The notes under the pieces were generated by a model. It saw only the letters and a list, made by a program, of their open reading frames with translations, did not search any database and was not told the origin of the DNA. Positions 35,419 to 44,148 of a stretch of 64,000 nt of DNA are shown piece by piece. The stretch lies in NCBI RefSeq assembly GCF_001952855.1, contig NZ_LPNO01000052.1:153844-217843 (forward strand), in the 5' to 3' direction. Both the position numbers and the translations under genes were made by a program. Position 1 is the first letter of the stretch. Every line of letters starts with the position of its first letter. Source of the DNA: Pseudomonas sp. ATCC PTA-122608 (GTDB lineage Bacteria; Pseudomonadota; Gammaproteobacteria; Pseudomonadales; Pseudomonadaceae).

Positions 35419-37098
35419 ATGAGCATGCTCAAAGACCCGTCTTCGAAGTACCGCGCGTTCCCGACCATTGATATCCCGGACCGCACCTGGCCGTCGAAGA
35501 CCATTACCGCCGCGCCGATCTGGTGCAGTTCCGACTTGCGCGACGGCAACCAGTCGCTGATCGAGCCGATGGACGCGGTGAAAAAGCTGCGCTTCTGGAA
35601 GACCTTGGTCGCCGTCGGTGTGAAGGAAATCGAAGCCTCCTTCCCGGCCGCGTCGCAAACCGACTTCGACTTCGTGCGTACCCTGATCGAAGACAATCAC
35701 ATCCCCGAGGACACCACCATCCAGGTGCTGACCCAGGGCCGTGAAGACTTGATCGCACGCACCTTCGAGTCCCTGCGCGGGGCGAAGAAAGCCATCGTTC
35801 ACTTGTACAACGCCACCTCGCCGTCGTTCCGCCGCATTGTGTTCAACCAGGACAAGGACGGCATCAAGGCCATCGCGGTCAACGCGGCCAAGCTGTTCGT
35901 CAAATACGCAGCCCAGCAGCCGGAAACCCAGTGGACCTTCGAATACTCGCCAGAGACCTTCAGCGCCACTGAGCTGGAGTTCGCCAAGGAAGTCTGTGAC
36001 GCGGTGATCGAGGTCTGGAACCCGACCCCTGAGCACAAGGTGATTCTCAACCTGCCAGCTACCGTTGAATGCGCCACCCCGAACATCTATGCCGACCAGA
36101 TCGAGTGGTTCGGTCGCCATATCAACCGTCGTGACAGCGTGATCATCAGCCTGCACACCCACAACGACCGTGGCACTGGCGTGGCCGCTACCGAATTGGG
36201 CCTGATGGCCGGCGCCGACCGTGTCGAAGGCTGCCTGTTCGGCAACGGCGAACGTACCGGTAACGTCGACCTGGTGACCGTGGCGTTGAACATGTACACC
36301 CAGGGCCTCGACCCTCAGCTGGACTTCTCCGATATCGACGGCATCCGCAAGGTCGTCGAAGAGTGCAACCAGATCCCGGTGCACCCGCGTCACCCGTACG
36401 TCGGCGACCTGGTTCACACCGCGTTCTCCGGCTCCCACCAGGACGCGATCCGCAAGGGCTTCACCCAGCAGAAAGACGATACCCTGTGGGAAGTGCCGTA
36501 CTTGCCGATCGACCCGGCGGACATCGGCCGCAGCTACGAGGCAGTGATTCGCGTCAACAGCCAGTCGGGCAAAGGCGGCATCGCCTACCTGCTGGAGCAG
36601 GAATACGGCATCAGCTTGCCGCGCCGCATGCAGATCGAGTTCAGCCAGGTGGTACAGGCCGAAACCGACCGCGTGGGCCTGGAGATGACCGCCTCGCAGA
36701 TCTACAGCTTGTTGCAGCGTGAATACCTGCAGGCCAACATTCCTTACGCGCTGGTCAGCCATCGCTTGCAGGAAGAGAACGGCAACAGCTCGGTGGAAGT
36801 TGAAGTCTCCGGCAAAGGCCAGGGCGAAACCAACCTGCGCTGGCATGGCAAAGGCAACGGCGCCCTGGAAGCGCTGGTGGCCGGCCTGCCGATTGGTGTT
36901 GAGATCATGGACTACAACGAACACGCGATTGGAGCCGGCACCAATGCCAAGGCCGCTGCTTACATTGAGCTGCGAGTGAACGGTGAGCGTCCGGTGCACG
37001 GCGTGGGCATTGATGAGAACATCACCACGGCGAGCTTCAAGGCGGTGTTCAGTGCGCTGAACCGCTCGTTGAGCCAGCTGGAAGCGAAAGCGGCGTAA
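35419..37098 (+). CDS. leuA: 2-isopropylmalate synthase
   Basis: A 559-residue enzyme of the long LeuA class, condensing acetyl-CoA with 2-oxoisovalerate in the first step of leucine synthesis. The DRE-TIM barrel signature is SSDLRDGNQSLIEPM near residue 36; metal-binding SLHTHNDRGTGVA lies near 240. The C-terminal allosteric domain (about 430-555) is the leucine-binding part. ATG 35419 follows AAAGGA. It is a single-gene unit with a terminator, preceded by a possible leader peptide. Confidence 0.96.
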   Translation: MSMLKDPSSKYRAFPTIDIPDRTWPSKTITAAPIWCSSDLRDGNQSLIEPMDAVKKLRFWKTLVAVGVKEIEASFPAASQTDFDFVRTLIEDNHIPEDTTIQVLTQGREDLIARTFESLRGAKKAIVHLYNATSPSFRRIVFNQDKDGIKAIAVNAAKLFVKYAAQQPETQWTFEYSPETFSATELEFAKEVCDAVIEVWNPTPEHKVILNLPATVECATPNIYADQIEWFGRHINRRDSVIISLHTHNDRGTGVAATELGLMAGADRVEGCLFGNGERTGNVDLVTVALNMYTQGLDPQLDFSDIDGIRKVVEECNQIPVHPRHPYVGDLVHTAFSGSHQDAIRKGFTQQKDDTLWEVPYLPIDPADIGRSYEAVIRVNSQSGKGGIAYLLEQEYGISLPRRMQIEFSQVVQAETDRVGLEMTASQIYSLLQREYLQANIPYALVSHRLQEENGNSSVEVEVSGKGQGETNLRWHGKGNGALEALVAGLPIGVEIMDYNEHAIGAGTNAKAAAYIELRVNGERPVHGVGIDENITTASFKAVFSALNRSLSQLEAKAA

Positions 37099-37117
37099 AC
37101 ACTGACCGCTGAAATGC

Positions 37118-37153
37118 AAAAGGCCCCGGGATGAGAATCCAGGGGCCTTTTTT
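37118..37153 (+). terminator. Rho-independent terminator of leuA
   Basis: AAAAGGCCCC (37118 on) pairs with GGGGCC followed by TTTTTT (to 37153), 20 bases after the leuA stop. Confidence 0.9.
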
Positions 37154-37190
37154 ATGGAGTTCGAAATTTGTGGTGACTGTCAGGGCCTCA

Positions 37191-37272
37191 TCGCGGGCAA
37201 GCCCGGCTCCCACAGGGGTATGCATTCCTCCAGACGATTCAGATCAAATGTGGGAGCCGGGCTTGCCCGCGA
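37191..37272. repeat. REPIN of the TCGCGGGCAAGCCCGGCTCC family
   Basis: Arms of 23 bases, TCGCGGGCAAGCCCGGCTCC plus CAC, at 37191-37213 and 37250-37272 are perfect complements. This is a variant family; one arm of the 24344 pair belongs to it. Confidence 0.88.
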
Positions 37273-37300
37273 TAGCGATCTCCCAGGCGATGGAGGTCCT

Positions 37301-38092
37301 TTAGACAAACTCAAAGCTGTCCGCATCCAGGTTCGCCGGGAAGCGTGTGCGGTAATCCGCCAATTCCGCTGCGTCCAGGCACACTTGGAACACCCCGTCC
37401 GCCTCCCCTGCGCTCAGCAGGCTTTCTCCCTGGAAGTCCACGACCTGGCTGTCGCCGGTGTAGGCAAAACCCTTCCCGTCCGTGCCAACCCGATTTACTG
37501 CCGCCACGTAGCACAGGTTTTCAATGGCCCGTGCCGGCAACAAGCGGTTCCAGTGCTGGCGCCGAGCACCCGGCCAGTTCGCGGTGTACAGCAGCAGGTC
37601 CGTGTCACGGGCGTCACGGCTCCACACCGGGAAGCGCAGGTCGTAGCAAATCAACGGACGAATCCGCCAGCCCTTGAGTTCGAACTGCACCTGGCGCTCG
37701 CCGGGGGTGTAGTGATCGTGCTCACCGGCCATGCGGAACAGGTGACGCTTATCGTAGTGCAGCACCTCGCCATCCGGGCGCGCCCACAGCAGGCGATTGC
37801 GGTGGCTGCCGTCGGCGGCCTGGATGATCACGCTGCCGGTGATTACCGCGTTGTACTTCTTCGCCTGGACCTGCAGCCATTGATGAGTGGGGCCGTTTTC
37901 GGGCTCGGCGAGGGTTTCCGATTCCATCGAGAAACCGGTGGTGAACATCTCCGGCAACACGATCAGGTCGGCGCCCTCAGCCTGGTCCAGCAGCAGTTCG
38001 AAATGCTCCAGGTTGGCCTGGCGGTCGTGCCAGGCCAGGGTGGTTTGCACCAGGGCAATGTTCAGGTTTGGCAGTGCACTCAGATCACGCAT
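37301..38092 (-). CDS. Nitrilase-superfamily omega-amidase (YafV-like)
   Basis: A 263-residue C-N hydrolase with the catalytic triad E48 (VLPEMFTTGF), K115 (YDKRHLF) and C149 (LICYDLRFP). These features match omega-amidases, which hydrolyse 2-oxoglutaramate or 2-oxosuccinamate. Its start overlaps the end of the aminotransferase gene by 13 bases. The pairing suggests a glutamine transaminase/omega-amidase route linked to methionine salvage. The frame is open further upstream, but ATG 38092 fits the family N-terminus. Confidence 0.87.
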   Translation of the reverse strand: MRDLSALPNLNIALVQTTLAWHDRQANLEHFELLLDQAEGADLIVLPEMFTTGFSMESETLAEPENGPTHQWLQVQAKKYNAVITGSVIIQAADGSHRNRLLWARPDGEVLHYDKRHLFRMAGEHDHYTPGERQVQFELKGWRIRPLICYDLRFPVWSRDARDTDLLLYTANWPGARRQHWNRLLPARAIENLCYVAAVNRVGTDGKGFAYTGDSQVVDFQGESLLSAGEADGVFQVCLDAAELADYRTRFPANLDADSFEFV

Positions 38093-39228
38093 AGTTTCTC
38101 GGCTGCTTGGCGCAGCGTCTCCTCGCGTTTGGCAAAGCACAGTCGCACCAGGCGCTGGCCCTGCGGTGGGTTCTGGTAGAACACCGAGACCGGAATGGTC
38201 GCCACGCCATGTTCGCGGGTCATCCATAGCGACATGGCGACGTCATCCAGGTCCGGGCGAATCTGTGAGTAATCCACCAGTTGGAAGTAAGTACCGGCCA
38301 CCCGGGTAAAGCTGAAACGCGACGGTTCCAGCAGGTCGCAGAACAGGTCGCGCTTGGCTTGATAGAAAGCCGGCAATTGCTCTACGTGTTCCGGGTGTTC
38401 GGCCATGAAGTCTGCCAAAGCGTACTGCAACGGGGTCACGCCGCAAAAGTTGACATATTGATGCACCTTGCGCAGCTCGGCACTGAGGGCCGGTGGCGCG
38501 ACCACATAGCCGGTTTTCCAGCCGGTGACGTGGTAGGTCTTGCCGAAGGAGCTGACCACGAAGGCGCGCTGGTACAGCTCTTCGTGGGCCAGCACGCTGA
38601 CGTGGCGCACCCCGTCGAATACCAGGTGCTCGTAGACCTCGTCGCTGACCAGGTAGATGTCGCGGTCGCGGATCAACTCGGCCAACTGGTCCAGCTCGGC
38701 ACGGCTGATCAGGGCACCCGTAGGGTTGTGCGGGGTGTTGAGGATGATCATGCGGGTGCGCGGGGACAGCGCCGCCTTGATCTGTTCGAAGTCGAGGGAG
38801 AAGTTATCCAGGCCCAACTGCACATGTATGCAGCGACCGCCTGCCAGCTCAACCGAGGGCTCATAGCTGTCGTAGGCCGGATCGAACACGATCACCTCAT
38901 CACCACTGCGGATCACCGCCTGGATCGCGCAGAAGATCGCCTCAGTGGCGCCAGGGGTGATGGTCACTTCGCTGTCGGCATTCACCGTGGCGCCATAGCT
39001 GCGGGCGATCTTGGCCGCCACTTGCTGACGCAGCACCGGCAGGCCGGTCATGGGCGCGTATTGGTTATGGCCAAGGGCAATGTGCTTGCCCACCGCATCG
39101 AGCAAACCCTGAGGCCCATTGAAGTCGGGAAAGCCTTGGGACAGGTTGAGCGCACCGGTTTCGGCGGCGAGTTGCGACATGGTGGTGAAGATGGTGGTGC
39201 CGACATTCGGCAGCTTACTGGTGATCAT
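38080..39228 (-). CDS. PLP-dependent aminotransferase (methionine/glutamine transaminase, YbdL-like)
   Basis: A 382-residue fold-type I aminotransferase. The PLP lysine is K230 (SSFGKTYHVTGWKTGY); other marks are NLSQGFPDFNGP, TPGATEAIF, NTPHNPTGA and SDEVYEHLVF. It resembles YbdL and glutamine transaminase K, which use 2-oxo acids such as 2-oxo-4-methylthiobutyrate. It is the first gene of a two-gene unit with the omega-amidase, which would pull the transamination forward by removing the oxo-amide product. Confidence 0.88.
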   Translation of the reverse strand: MITSKLPNVGTTIFTTMSQLAAETGALNLSQGFPDFNGPQGLLDAVGKHIALGHNQYAPMTGLPVLRQQVAAKIARSYGATVNADSEVTITPGATEAIFCAIQAVIRSGDEVIVFDPAYDSYEPSVELAGGRCIHVQLGLDNFSLDFEQIKAALSPRTRMIILNTPHNPTGALISRAELDQLAELIRDRDIYLVSDEVYEHLVFDGVRHVSVLAHEELYQRAFVVSSFGKTYHVTGWKTGYVVAPPALSAELRKVHQYVNFCGVTPLQYALADFMAEHPEHVEQLPAFYQAKRDLFCDLLEPSRFSFTRVAGTYFQLVDYSQIRPDLDDVAMSLWMTREHGVATIPVSVFYQNPPQGQRLVRLCFAKREETLRQAAEKLCVI

Positions 39229-39295
39229 CGGTGCGCCCCTTGCGGTGAGCCCCAAGTTTTAAGCTGCATGCCGCGAAGGGTCAACCGCCAGGCAC

Positions 39296-39323
39296 AAAAA
39301 AGGGCTCTTAAAGAGCCCTTTTT
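39296..39323 (-). terminator. Rho-independent terminator of der
   Basis: AAAAAAGGGCTCTT pairs with AAGAGCCCTTTTT. It lies 14 bases past the der stop and, having A- and T-runs on both sides, could work in either direction. Confidence 0.88.
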
Positions 39324-39336
39324 CAACCGATCAGGA

Positions 39337-40806
39337 TCAGCGCTTGTCGCGGCGCTTTTTGTCGGCTTTCTTGTGGTGCGTCATCATCCGGCGCTTTTTG
39401 TTGACCTGGCGGTCGGTGAGGCTGTTCTTGTTACCTTCGTACGGGTTCTCGCCACCCTTGAACTCGATACGGATCGGCGTACCGACCAGTTTCAAGACAC
39501 GGCGATAGGTGTTTTCCAGGTAACGCACGTAGGACTTCGGCACCTTCTCCAGCTGGTTACCGTGGATCACGATAATCGGCGGGTTGGCACCACCCAAGTG
39601 AGCGTAACGCAGCTTGATCCGACGGTTGTTGACCATCGGCGGCGCGTGCTCGCTGACCGCATCTTCCAGAATCTGGGTCAGGCGGTTGGTCGGCCAGCGA
39701 GTAACCGCGGACTTGAACGAGTTCTGCACCGAAGCGTAGAGGTTGCCCACGCCGGTACCGTGCAGTGCCGAGATAAAGTGGATATCGGCAAACTCGACGA
39801 AGAACAGGCGACGCTGCAGCTCGATCTTGACGAAATCGCGCTCGCTCGGCGTCATGCCGTCCCACTTGTTGATAGCGATCACCAAGGCGCGACCGGCTTC
39901 CAGGGCAAAGCCCAGCAAGTTCAGGTCGTGGTCTACCACGCCTTCGCGGGCGTCCATGACGAAGATCACCACGTTGGCGTCTTTGATCGCCTGCAGGGTT
40001 TTCACCACGGAGAACTTTTCAACTTCTTCGTGGATCTTGCCGCGCTTGCGCACACCGGCGGTGTCGATCAGCGTGTACTTCTCGTCGTTACGCTCGAACG
40101 GGATGTAGATACTGTCGCGGGTGGTGCCGGGCTCGTCGTAGACGATTACCCGATCTTCACCGAGCATACGGTTGACCAGCGTCGACTTGCCGACGTTCGG
40201 ACGGCCGATGATCGCGATCTTGATACCGTCTTTTTCGCTTGGGCCAGGAATGCGCTTGGCTTCCTCGCCTTCGGCAACGATCTCTTCTTCGCCCTCTTCT
40301 TCCTCGTCGTCATCCTTGGGAAAGGTGCTGAGGGCGATTTCCAGCATCTGGGTGATGCCGCGACCATGGGCACCGGCAACCGGGATCGCATCACCCAGGC
40401 CCATCGGGCTGAATTCGGCACGGGCCGCCTCAGGATCGATGTTGTCGATCTTGTTGGCGACCAGATAGGAACGCTTGTTGCGCTTGCGCAGGTGCTCGCC
40501 AATCATCTGGTCAGCAGCGGTGTAGCCCGCGCGGGCGTCCACCAGGAACAACACGACGTCGGCTTCTTCAATGGCCAGCAGCGACTGCTCGGCCATCTTT
40601 TCGTCCATGCCATGCTCGTCACCGGAGATACCACCGGTGTCGACAATAATGTAGGAGCGCCCTTGCCACTTTGCCTCACCGTATTGGCGATCACGGGTCA
40701 GACCGGACAAGTCGCCGACGATAGCGTCGCGAGTCCTGGTCAGGCGGTTGAACAAGGTGGACTTGCCGACGTTAGGTCGGCCCACCAGGGCGATTACGGG
40801 AACCAT
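39337..40806 (-). CDS. der: Ribosome biogenesis GTPase Der (EngA)
   Basis: A 489-residue double GTPase needed for 50S assembly. Two G domains carry GRPNVGKST at 9-17 and 201-209, separated by a strongly acidic linker (about 165-182, DDDEEEEGEEE). The C-terminal KH-like domain ends in a basic tail (KKRRMMTHHKKADKKRRDKR). ATG 40806 (MVPVIALVGRP) is preferred over one four codons earlier. Confidence 0.97.
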   Translation of the reverse strand: MVPVIALVGRPNVGKSTLFNRLTRTRDAIVGDLSGLTRDRQYGEAKWQGRSYIIVDTGGISGDEHGMDEKMAEQSLLAIEEADVVLFLVDARAGYTAADQMIGEHLRKRNKRSYLVANKIDNIDPEAARAEFSPMGLGDAIPVAGAHGRGITQMLEIALSTFPKDDDEEEEGEEEIVAEGEEAKRIPGPSEKDGIKIAIIGRPNVGKSTLVNRMLGEDRVIVYDEPGTTRDSIYIPFERNDEKYTLIDTAGVRKRGKIHEEVEKFSVVKTLQAIKDANVVIFVMDAREGVVDHDLNLLGFALEAGRALVIAINKWDGMTPSERDFVKIELQRRLFFVEFADIHFISALHGTGVGNLYASVQNSFKSAVTRWPTNRLTQILEDAVSEHAPPMVNNRRIKLRYAHLGGANPPIIVIHGNQLEKVPKSYVRYLENTYRRVLKLVGTPIRIEFKGGENPYEGNKNSLTDRQVNKKRRMMTHHKKADKKRRDKR

Positions 40807-40835
40807 GCGGCTCTCCACTTCGTTATTTCAGAAAA

Positions 40836-40862
40836 TACAAAAGCCGCTGCAAGGCAGCGGCT
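40836..40862 (-). terminator. Terminator-like hairpin between bamB and der
   Basis: AGCCGCTGC (40842-40850) pairs with GCAGCGGCT (40854-40862). On the minus strand it is followed by TTTTGTATTTT. It would end the hisS-yfgM-bamB transcript before der. Confidence 0.72.
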
Positions 40863-40871
40863 GGTGCTCGA

Positions 40872-40973
40872 CTGTAGGAGCGAGCTTGCTCGCGAAAAAC
40901 GCAAAGGCACCGCGTTTATCCAGACTGCTCGCGTTATCGTTGACGATTTTCGCGAGCAAGCTTGCTCCTACAG
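40872..40973. repeat. REPIN of the GTAGGAGCGAGCTTGCTCGC family
   Basis: A second copy of the element at 21251-21352, with the same arm type and a closely similar spacer. One arm has a single change (AAGCTTGCTCC for AAGCTCGCTCC). It lies between bamB and its terminator. Confidence 0.9.
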
Positions 40974-41011
40974 GTGAAGCTGCCTGAGGGTTAGCCCCCC
41001 AAGCATAGTTC

Positions 41012-42163
41012 TTACTTGATGGTCAGCGCTTCCAGTTTGCCGCTGTTGCCATACACGTAAAGCATGTTACCCACTACCAGCGGACGAGCACGCAGGCCGT
41101 CGCTGTCGATACGTTCGCGACCGACGAAGCGACCGTCCACCTGGCTCAGCAGGTGCAGGTAGCCTTCAAAGTCGCCTACCGCTACGTAGCTGGAGAACAC
41201 TTCCGGTGCCGACAACTGACGGCGAGCCAGGGAGTCGTTGCTCCACAATGCAGTGGTGGAACGCTCGTCGACACTTTCAACCGTGCCAGACGCCAGGCTT
41301 ACGTAGACGCTGCCAAACCCTTGGGCGACACCGGCGTAGCTGGAAGCATCACGCTGCCAGTTGATCCGGCCGCTCTGCACGTCCAGCGCCGCAACACGGC
41401 CCTGGTAAGTGGCGACGTAAAGGGTATCACCCGACAGCAGCAAGCCACCGTCGATGTCCACTACGCGGTCCAGTTCCGAACGACCCTGAGGAATAGCAAC
41501 CCGGGTTTCCCAGGCCGGTACGCCGTTCTGGGTGTCCAGGGCGACCACTTTACCGGTCGACAGGCCTGCCAGTGCGAGGTTGCTGGTCACAACCGGACCG
41601 CTGGTACCGCGCAAGGTCAGAACCGCCGGCGTGCTGTCGTACAACCAGCGCTGGTTACCGGTGGCGGCGTCGAGGCCGATCACACGGTCATCCTGGGTTT
41701 GCACGACAACGATGTCACCGTTGGTAGCCGGTGGCGAGAGCACTTCACTGGTCACGCGAGCGCGCCATTTCTCTTCACCGGTGCTCTCGTCCAGCGCCAC
41801 CACATCGCCTTTCAGCGTGCCGAGCAGCACCATGCCGGAACCCACGCCTACGGCGCCGGACACAGGCAGTTCGAGATCTTTCTTCCATTTGACGTCGCCG
41901 TTCATGCGATCCATGGAGACCACAACGCCGGTGGAGTCAGCAGCGAAGATGGTGTCACCGTCGATAGCCGGAACCATCAGGTTGTAGAGATCGCCCTGAC
42001 CGTCACCAATGGAGCGGCTCCATTGCTTTTGCAGGACCACTTCTTCCTTGAAGCTGGTCAGCTCGGCCGGAGGCAGTTCTTTTTTGCTGTTGCTGCTGCA
42101 ACCCGCGGCCAAAACGGCCAGAGCCAGCAATGCTGCATGTTTCCAACGGATCACGTCACGCAT
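41012..42163 (-). CDS. bamB: Outer membrane protein assembly factor BamB
   Basis: A 383-residue lipoprotein with a lipobox ending at C22 (LALAVLAAGCSS). The rest is a beta-propeller of PQQ-like repeats (GDVVALDESTGEEKWRA, DRVIGLDAATGNQRW, GKVVALDTQNGVPAW, GRVAALDVQSGRINW). BamB helps BamA insert outer membrane proteins. ATG 42163 is chosen because it begins the signal peptide; it overlaps the yfgM stop by eight bases. Confidence 0.95.
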   Translation of the reverse strand: MRDVIRWKHAALLALAVLAAGCSSNSKKELPPAELTSFKEEVVLQKQWSRSIGDGQGDLYNLMVPAIDGDTIFAADSTGVVVSMDRMNGDVKWKKDLELPVSGAVGVGSGMVLLGTLKGDVVALDESTGEEKWRARVTSEVLSPPATNGDIVVVQTQDDRVIGLDAATGNQRWLYDSTPAVLTLRGTSGPVVTSNLALAGLSTGKVVALDTQNGVPAWETRVAIPQGRSELDRVVDIDGGLLLSGDTLYVATYQGRVAALDVQSGRINWQRDASSYAGVAQGFGSVYVSLASGTVESVDERSTTALWSNDSLARRQLSAPEVFSSYVAVGDFEGYLHLLSQVDGRFVGRERIDSDGLRARPLVVGNMLYVYGNSGKLEALTIK

Positions 42164-42797
42164 CCCCTTTGGCCAAGTCGTCGAGCTTGATTTGTAAGCC
42201 ACCGACCGCCGCTTCATCAGACAGCGCCGCCTTGGCTTTTTGGTACGCAGCATTGGCTTCGTCGGTACGACCCAATTGGACCAGCAGGTCGCCCTTGAGC
42301 TCTTCACGAGTAGCCAGGAATGCCTTGTCAGCATCGCCGTCGAGCAGTTTCAGTGCGTCGTCGGCCTTGTTCTGTGCCGCGAGTACCTGAGCCAGACGCT
42401 GACGTGCGATTTCACCCAGTGTCGGGTTGGCCGGCTTGTCGGTGATGGCTTTCAGCTCGGAGGCTGCGTCATCCAGCTTGCCGTTGTCGACCGCAACTTT
42501 TGCGACGAACAGGCTGCCGTATTGCGCGTATGTGCTACCGCCAAATTCGCTCTTCAGCTTGCCGGCCAGGTCTGCCACTTGGGCGAGGTCAGGCTTGCCG
42601 TTGGGCGTCAGCGTGGTTTCCAGCAATTGCTGATAGATAATCGAGGCGCCTTGCGACTGGTTAGCCTGATACTTGTGCCAGGCTTGCCAGCCGAACACCA
42701 CTACTAAAGCCAGCAAACCGCCAGTGACCAGGGGCTTGCCGTTGCGCTGCCACCAGTCTTTGAACTCGGCCAGCTGGTCATCATCAGTACTCGACAC
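42156..42797 (-). CDS. yfgM: YfgM-family tetratricopeptide membrane protein
   Basis: A 213-residue protein with one N-terminal transmembrane segment (LVTGGLLALVVVFGWQAW, about 23-40) after a short cytoplasmic part, then a periplasmic TPR-like helical domain. YfgM is an ancillary subunit of the SecYEG translocon that works with PpiD and periplasmic chaperones. It lies between hisS and bamB, as in other gammaproteobacteria, and overlaps bamB by eight bases. Confidence 0.93.
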   Translation of the reverse strand: MSSTDDDQLAEFKDWWQRNGKPLVTGGLLALVVVFGWQAWHKYQANQSQGASIIYQQLLETTLTPNGKPDLAQVADLAGKLKSEFGGSTYAQYGSLFVAKVAVDNGKLDDAASELKAITDKPANPTLGEIARQRLAQVLAAQNKADDALKLLDGDADKAFLATREELKGDLLVQLGRTDEANAAYQKAKAALSDEAAVGGLQIKLDDLAKGDA

Positions 42798-42837
42798 CCC
42801 AATACTCCTTAATCGCTAAATCGGCTGTTTGACAGCT

Positions 42838-44127
42838 TCAACCCTGCACGATGCAGGTGGCCAGGTGCGCTGCAAGCGCATCAAAGGCAATGCTTTGTTG
42901 TTCACCCTGACCACGCAGGGGTTTGAAACTTACCACTTGCTGGGCCAATTCATCATCACCCAGGATCAGTGCATACAACGCACCGCTTTTGTCGGCTTTC
43001 TTGAACTGGCTTTTGAAGCTGCCGGCGCCGGCATTGACTTGCAGGCGCAGGTTCGGCAGTTGGTCGCGCAGCTTCTCGCTCAGGGCCAGGGCAGCCAGTT
43101 CGGCCGCCTCGCCGAAGGCACAGAAGTACACGTCCACCTGACGGGAGATTTCTTCGGGGACCTGCTCCAGAGTTTCCAGCAGCAGGATCAGCCGCTCGAT
43201 GCCCATGGCGAAACCAACACCAGTGGTCGGCTTGCCGCCCATCTGCTCGACCAGGCCGTCGTAACGGCCACCGGCACACACGGTGCCCTGGGCGCCGAGC
43301 TTGTCAGTGACCCACTCGAACACGGTCTTGCTGTAGTAATCGAGGCCACGCACCAGTTTCGGATTGATGACGTATGGAATACCGGCTGCATCCAGACGAG
43401 CCTTGAGGCCCTCGAAGTGGATGCGGGACTCGTCGTCCAGGTAGTCGGCCATTTTCGGCGCGTCCACGAGTACGGCCTGGGTCTCGGCGTTCTTGGTGTC
43501 CAGTACCCGCAGCGGGTTGGTTTTCAGGCGACGCTGGCTGTCTTCGTCCAGCTTGTCCAGGTGGCCCGACAGGAATTCCACCAGGGCTTCGCGGTAGCGG
43601 CCCCTGGATTCGCTGGTGCCCAGGCTGTTGAGCTCAAGCTTGACCGCGTCGCGAATACCCAGCATGCCCCACAGGCGCCAGGTCAGCACGATCAGCTCGG
43701 CGTCGATGTCCGGACCGTCGAGGTTGAACACTTCGAGGCCAATCTGGTGGAACTGGCGGTAACGGCCTTTCTGCGGACGCTCGTGGCGGAACATCGGGCC
43801 GATGTACCAGAGCTTCTGCGGCTGGCCACCGCCGGTAAGGCCATGCTCGAGCACTGCACGCACGCACGCGGCAGTGCCTTCCGGACGCAGGGTCAGGGAG
43901 TCGCCGTTGCGGTCTTCGAAGGTGTACATCTCTTTTTCGACGATGTCGGTCACTTCACCGATGGAGCGCTTGAACAGCTCGGTGAACTCGACGATCGGCA
44001 TGCGGATCTGCTTGTAACCGTAGTTATCCAGCAGGCGCGCGACAGTGCCCTCGAAGTAGCGCCACAGGGGCGTCTGCTCAGGCAGGATGTCGTTCATGCC
44101 ACGAATGGCTTGCAGAGACTTGCTCAC
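42838..44127 (-). CDS. hisS: Histidyl-tRNA synthetase
   Basis: A 429-residue class II synthetase. Motif 2 and 3 regions are clear (FRHERPQKGRYRQFHQIGLE, VGFAMGIERLILLLE), and the histidine-specific LVRGLDYYSKTVFEW and CAGGRYDGL are present. The C-terminal anticodon-binding domain follows residue 330. It begins 21 bases after ispG. Confidence 0.97.
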   Translation of the reverse strand: MSKSLQAIRGMNDILPEQTPLWRYFEGTVARLLDNYGYKQIRMPIVEFTELFKRSIGEVTDIVEKEMYTFEDRNGDSLTLRPEGTAACVRAVLEHGLTGGGQPQKLWYIGPMFRHERPQKGRYRQFHQIGLEVFNLDGPDIDAELIVLTWRLWGMLGIRDAVKLELNSLGTSESRGRYREALVEFLSGHLDKLDEDSQRRLKTNPLRVLDTKNAETQAVLVDAPKMADYLDDESRIHFEGLKARLDAAGIPYVINPKLVRGLDYYSKTVFEWVTDKLGAQGTVCAGGRYDGLVEQMGGKPTTGVGFAMGIERLILLLETLEQVPEEISRQVDVYFCAFGEAAELAALALSEKLRDQLPNLRLQVNAGAGSFKSQFKKADKSGALYALILGDDELAQQVVSFKPLRGQGEQQSIAFDALAAHLATCIVQG

Positions 44128-44148
44128 ATCTAATCCTTAAATTCGTTC

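Noticed and set aside
35200..37119. 639-codon minus-strand open frame opposite leuA
   Set aside because: Antisense shadow of leuA with no domain signature; the leuA frame has clear catalytic motifs.
38281..40977. 898-codon plus-strand open frame across the aminotransferase and der genes
   Set aside because: It spans two real minus-strand genes, a terminator and a REPIN, so it is an artefact of GC-rich composition.
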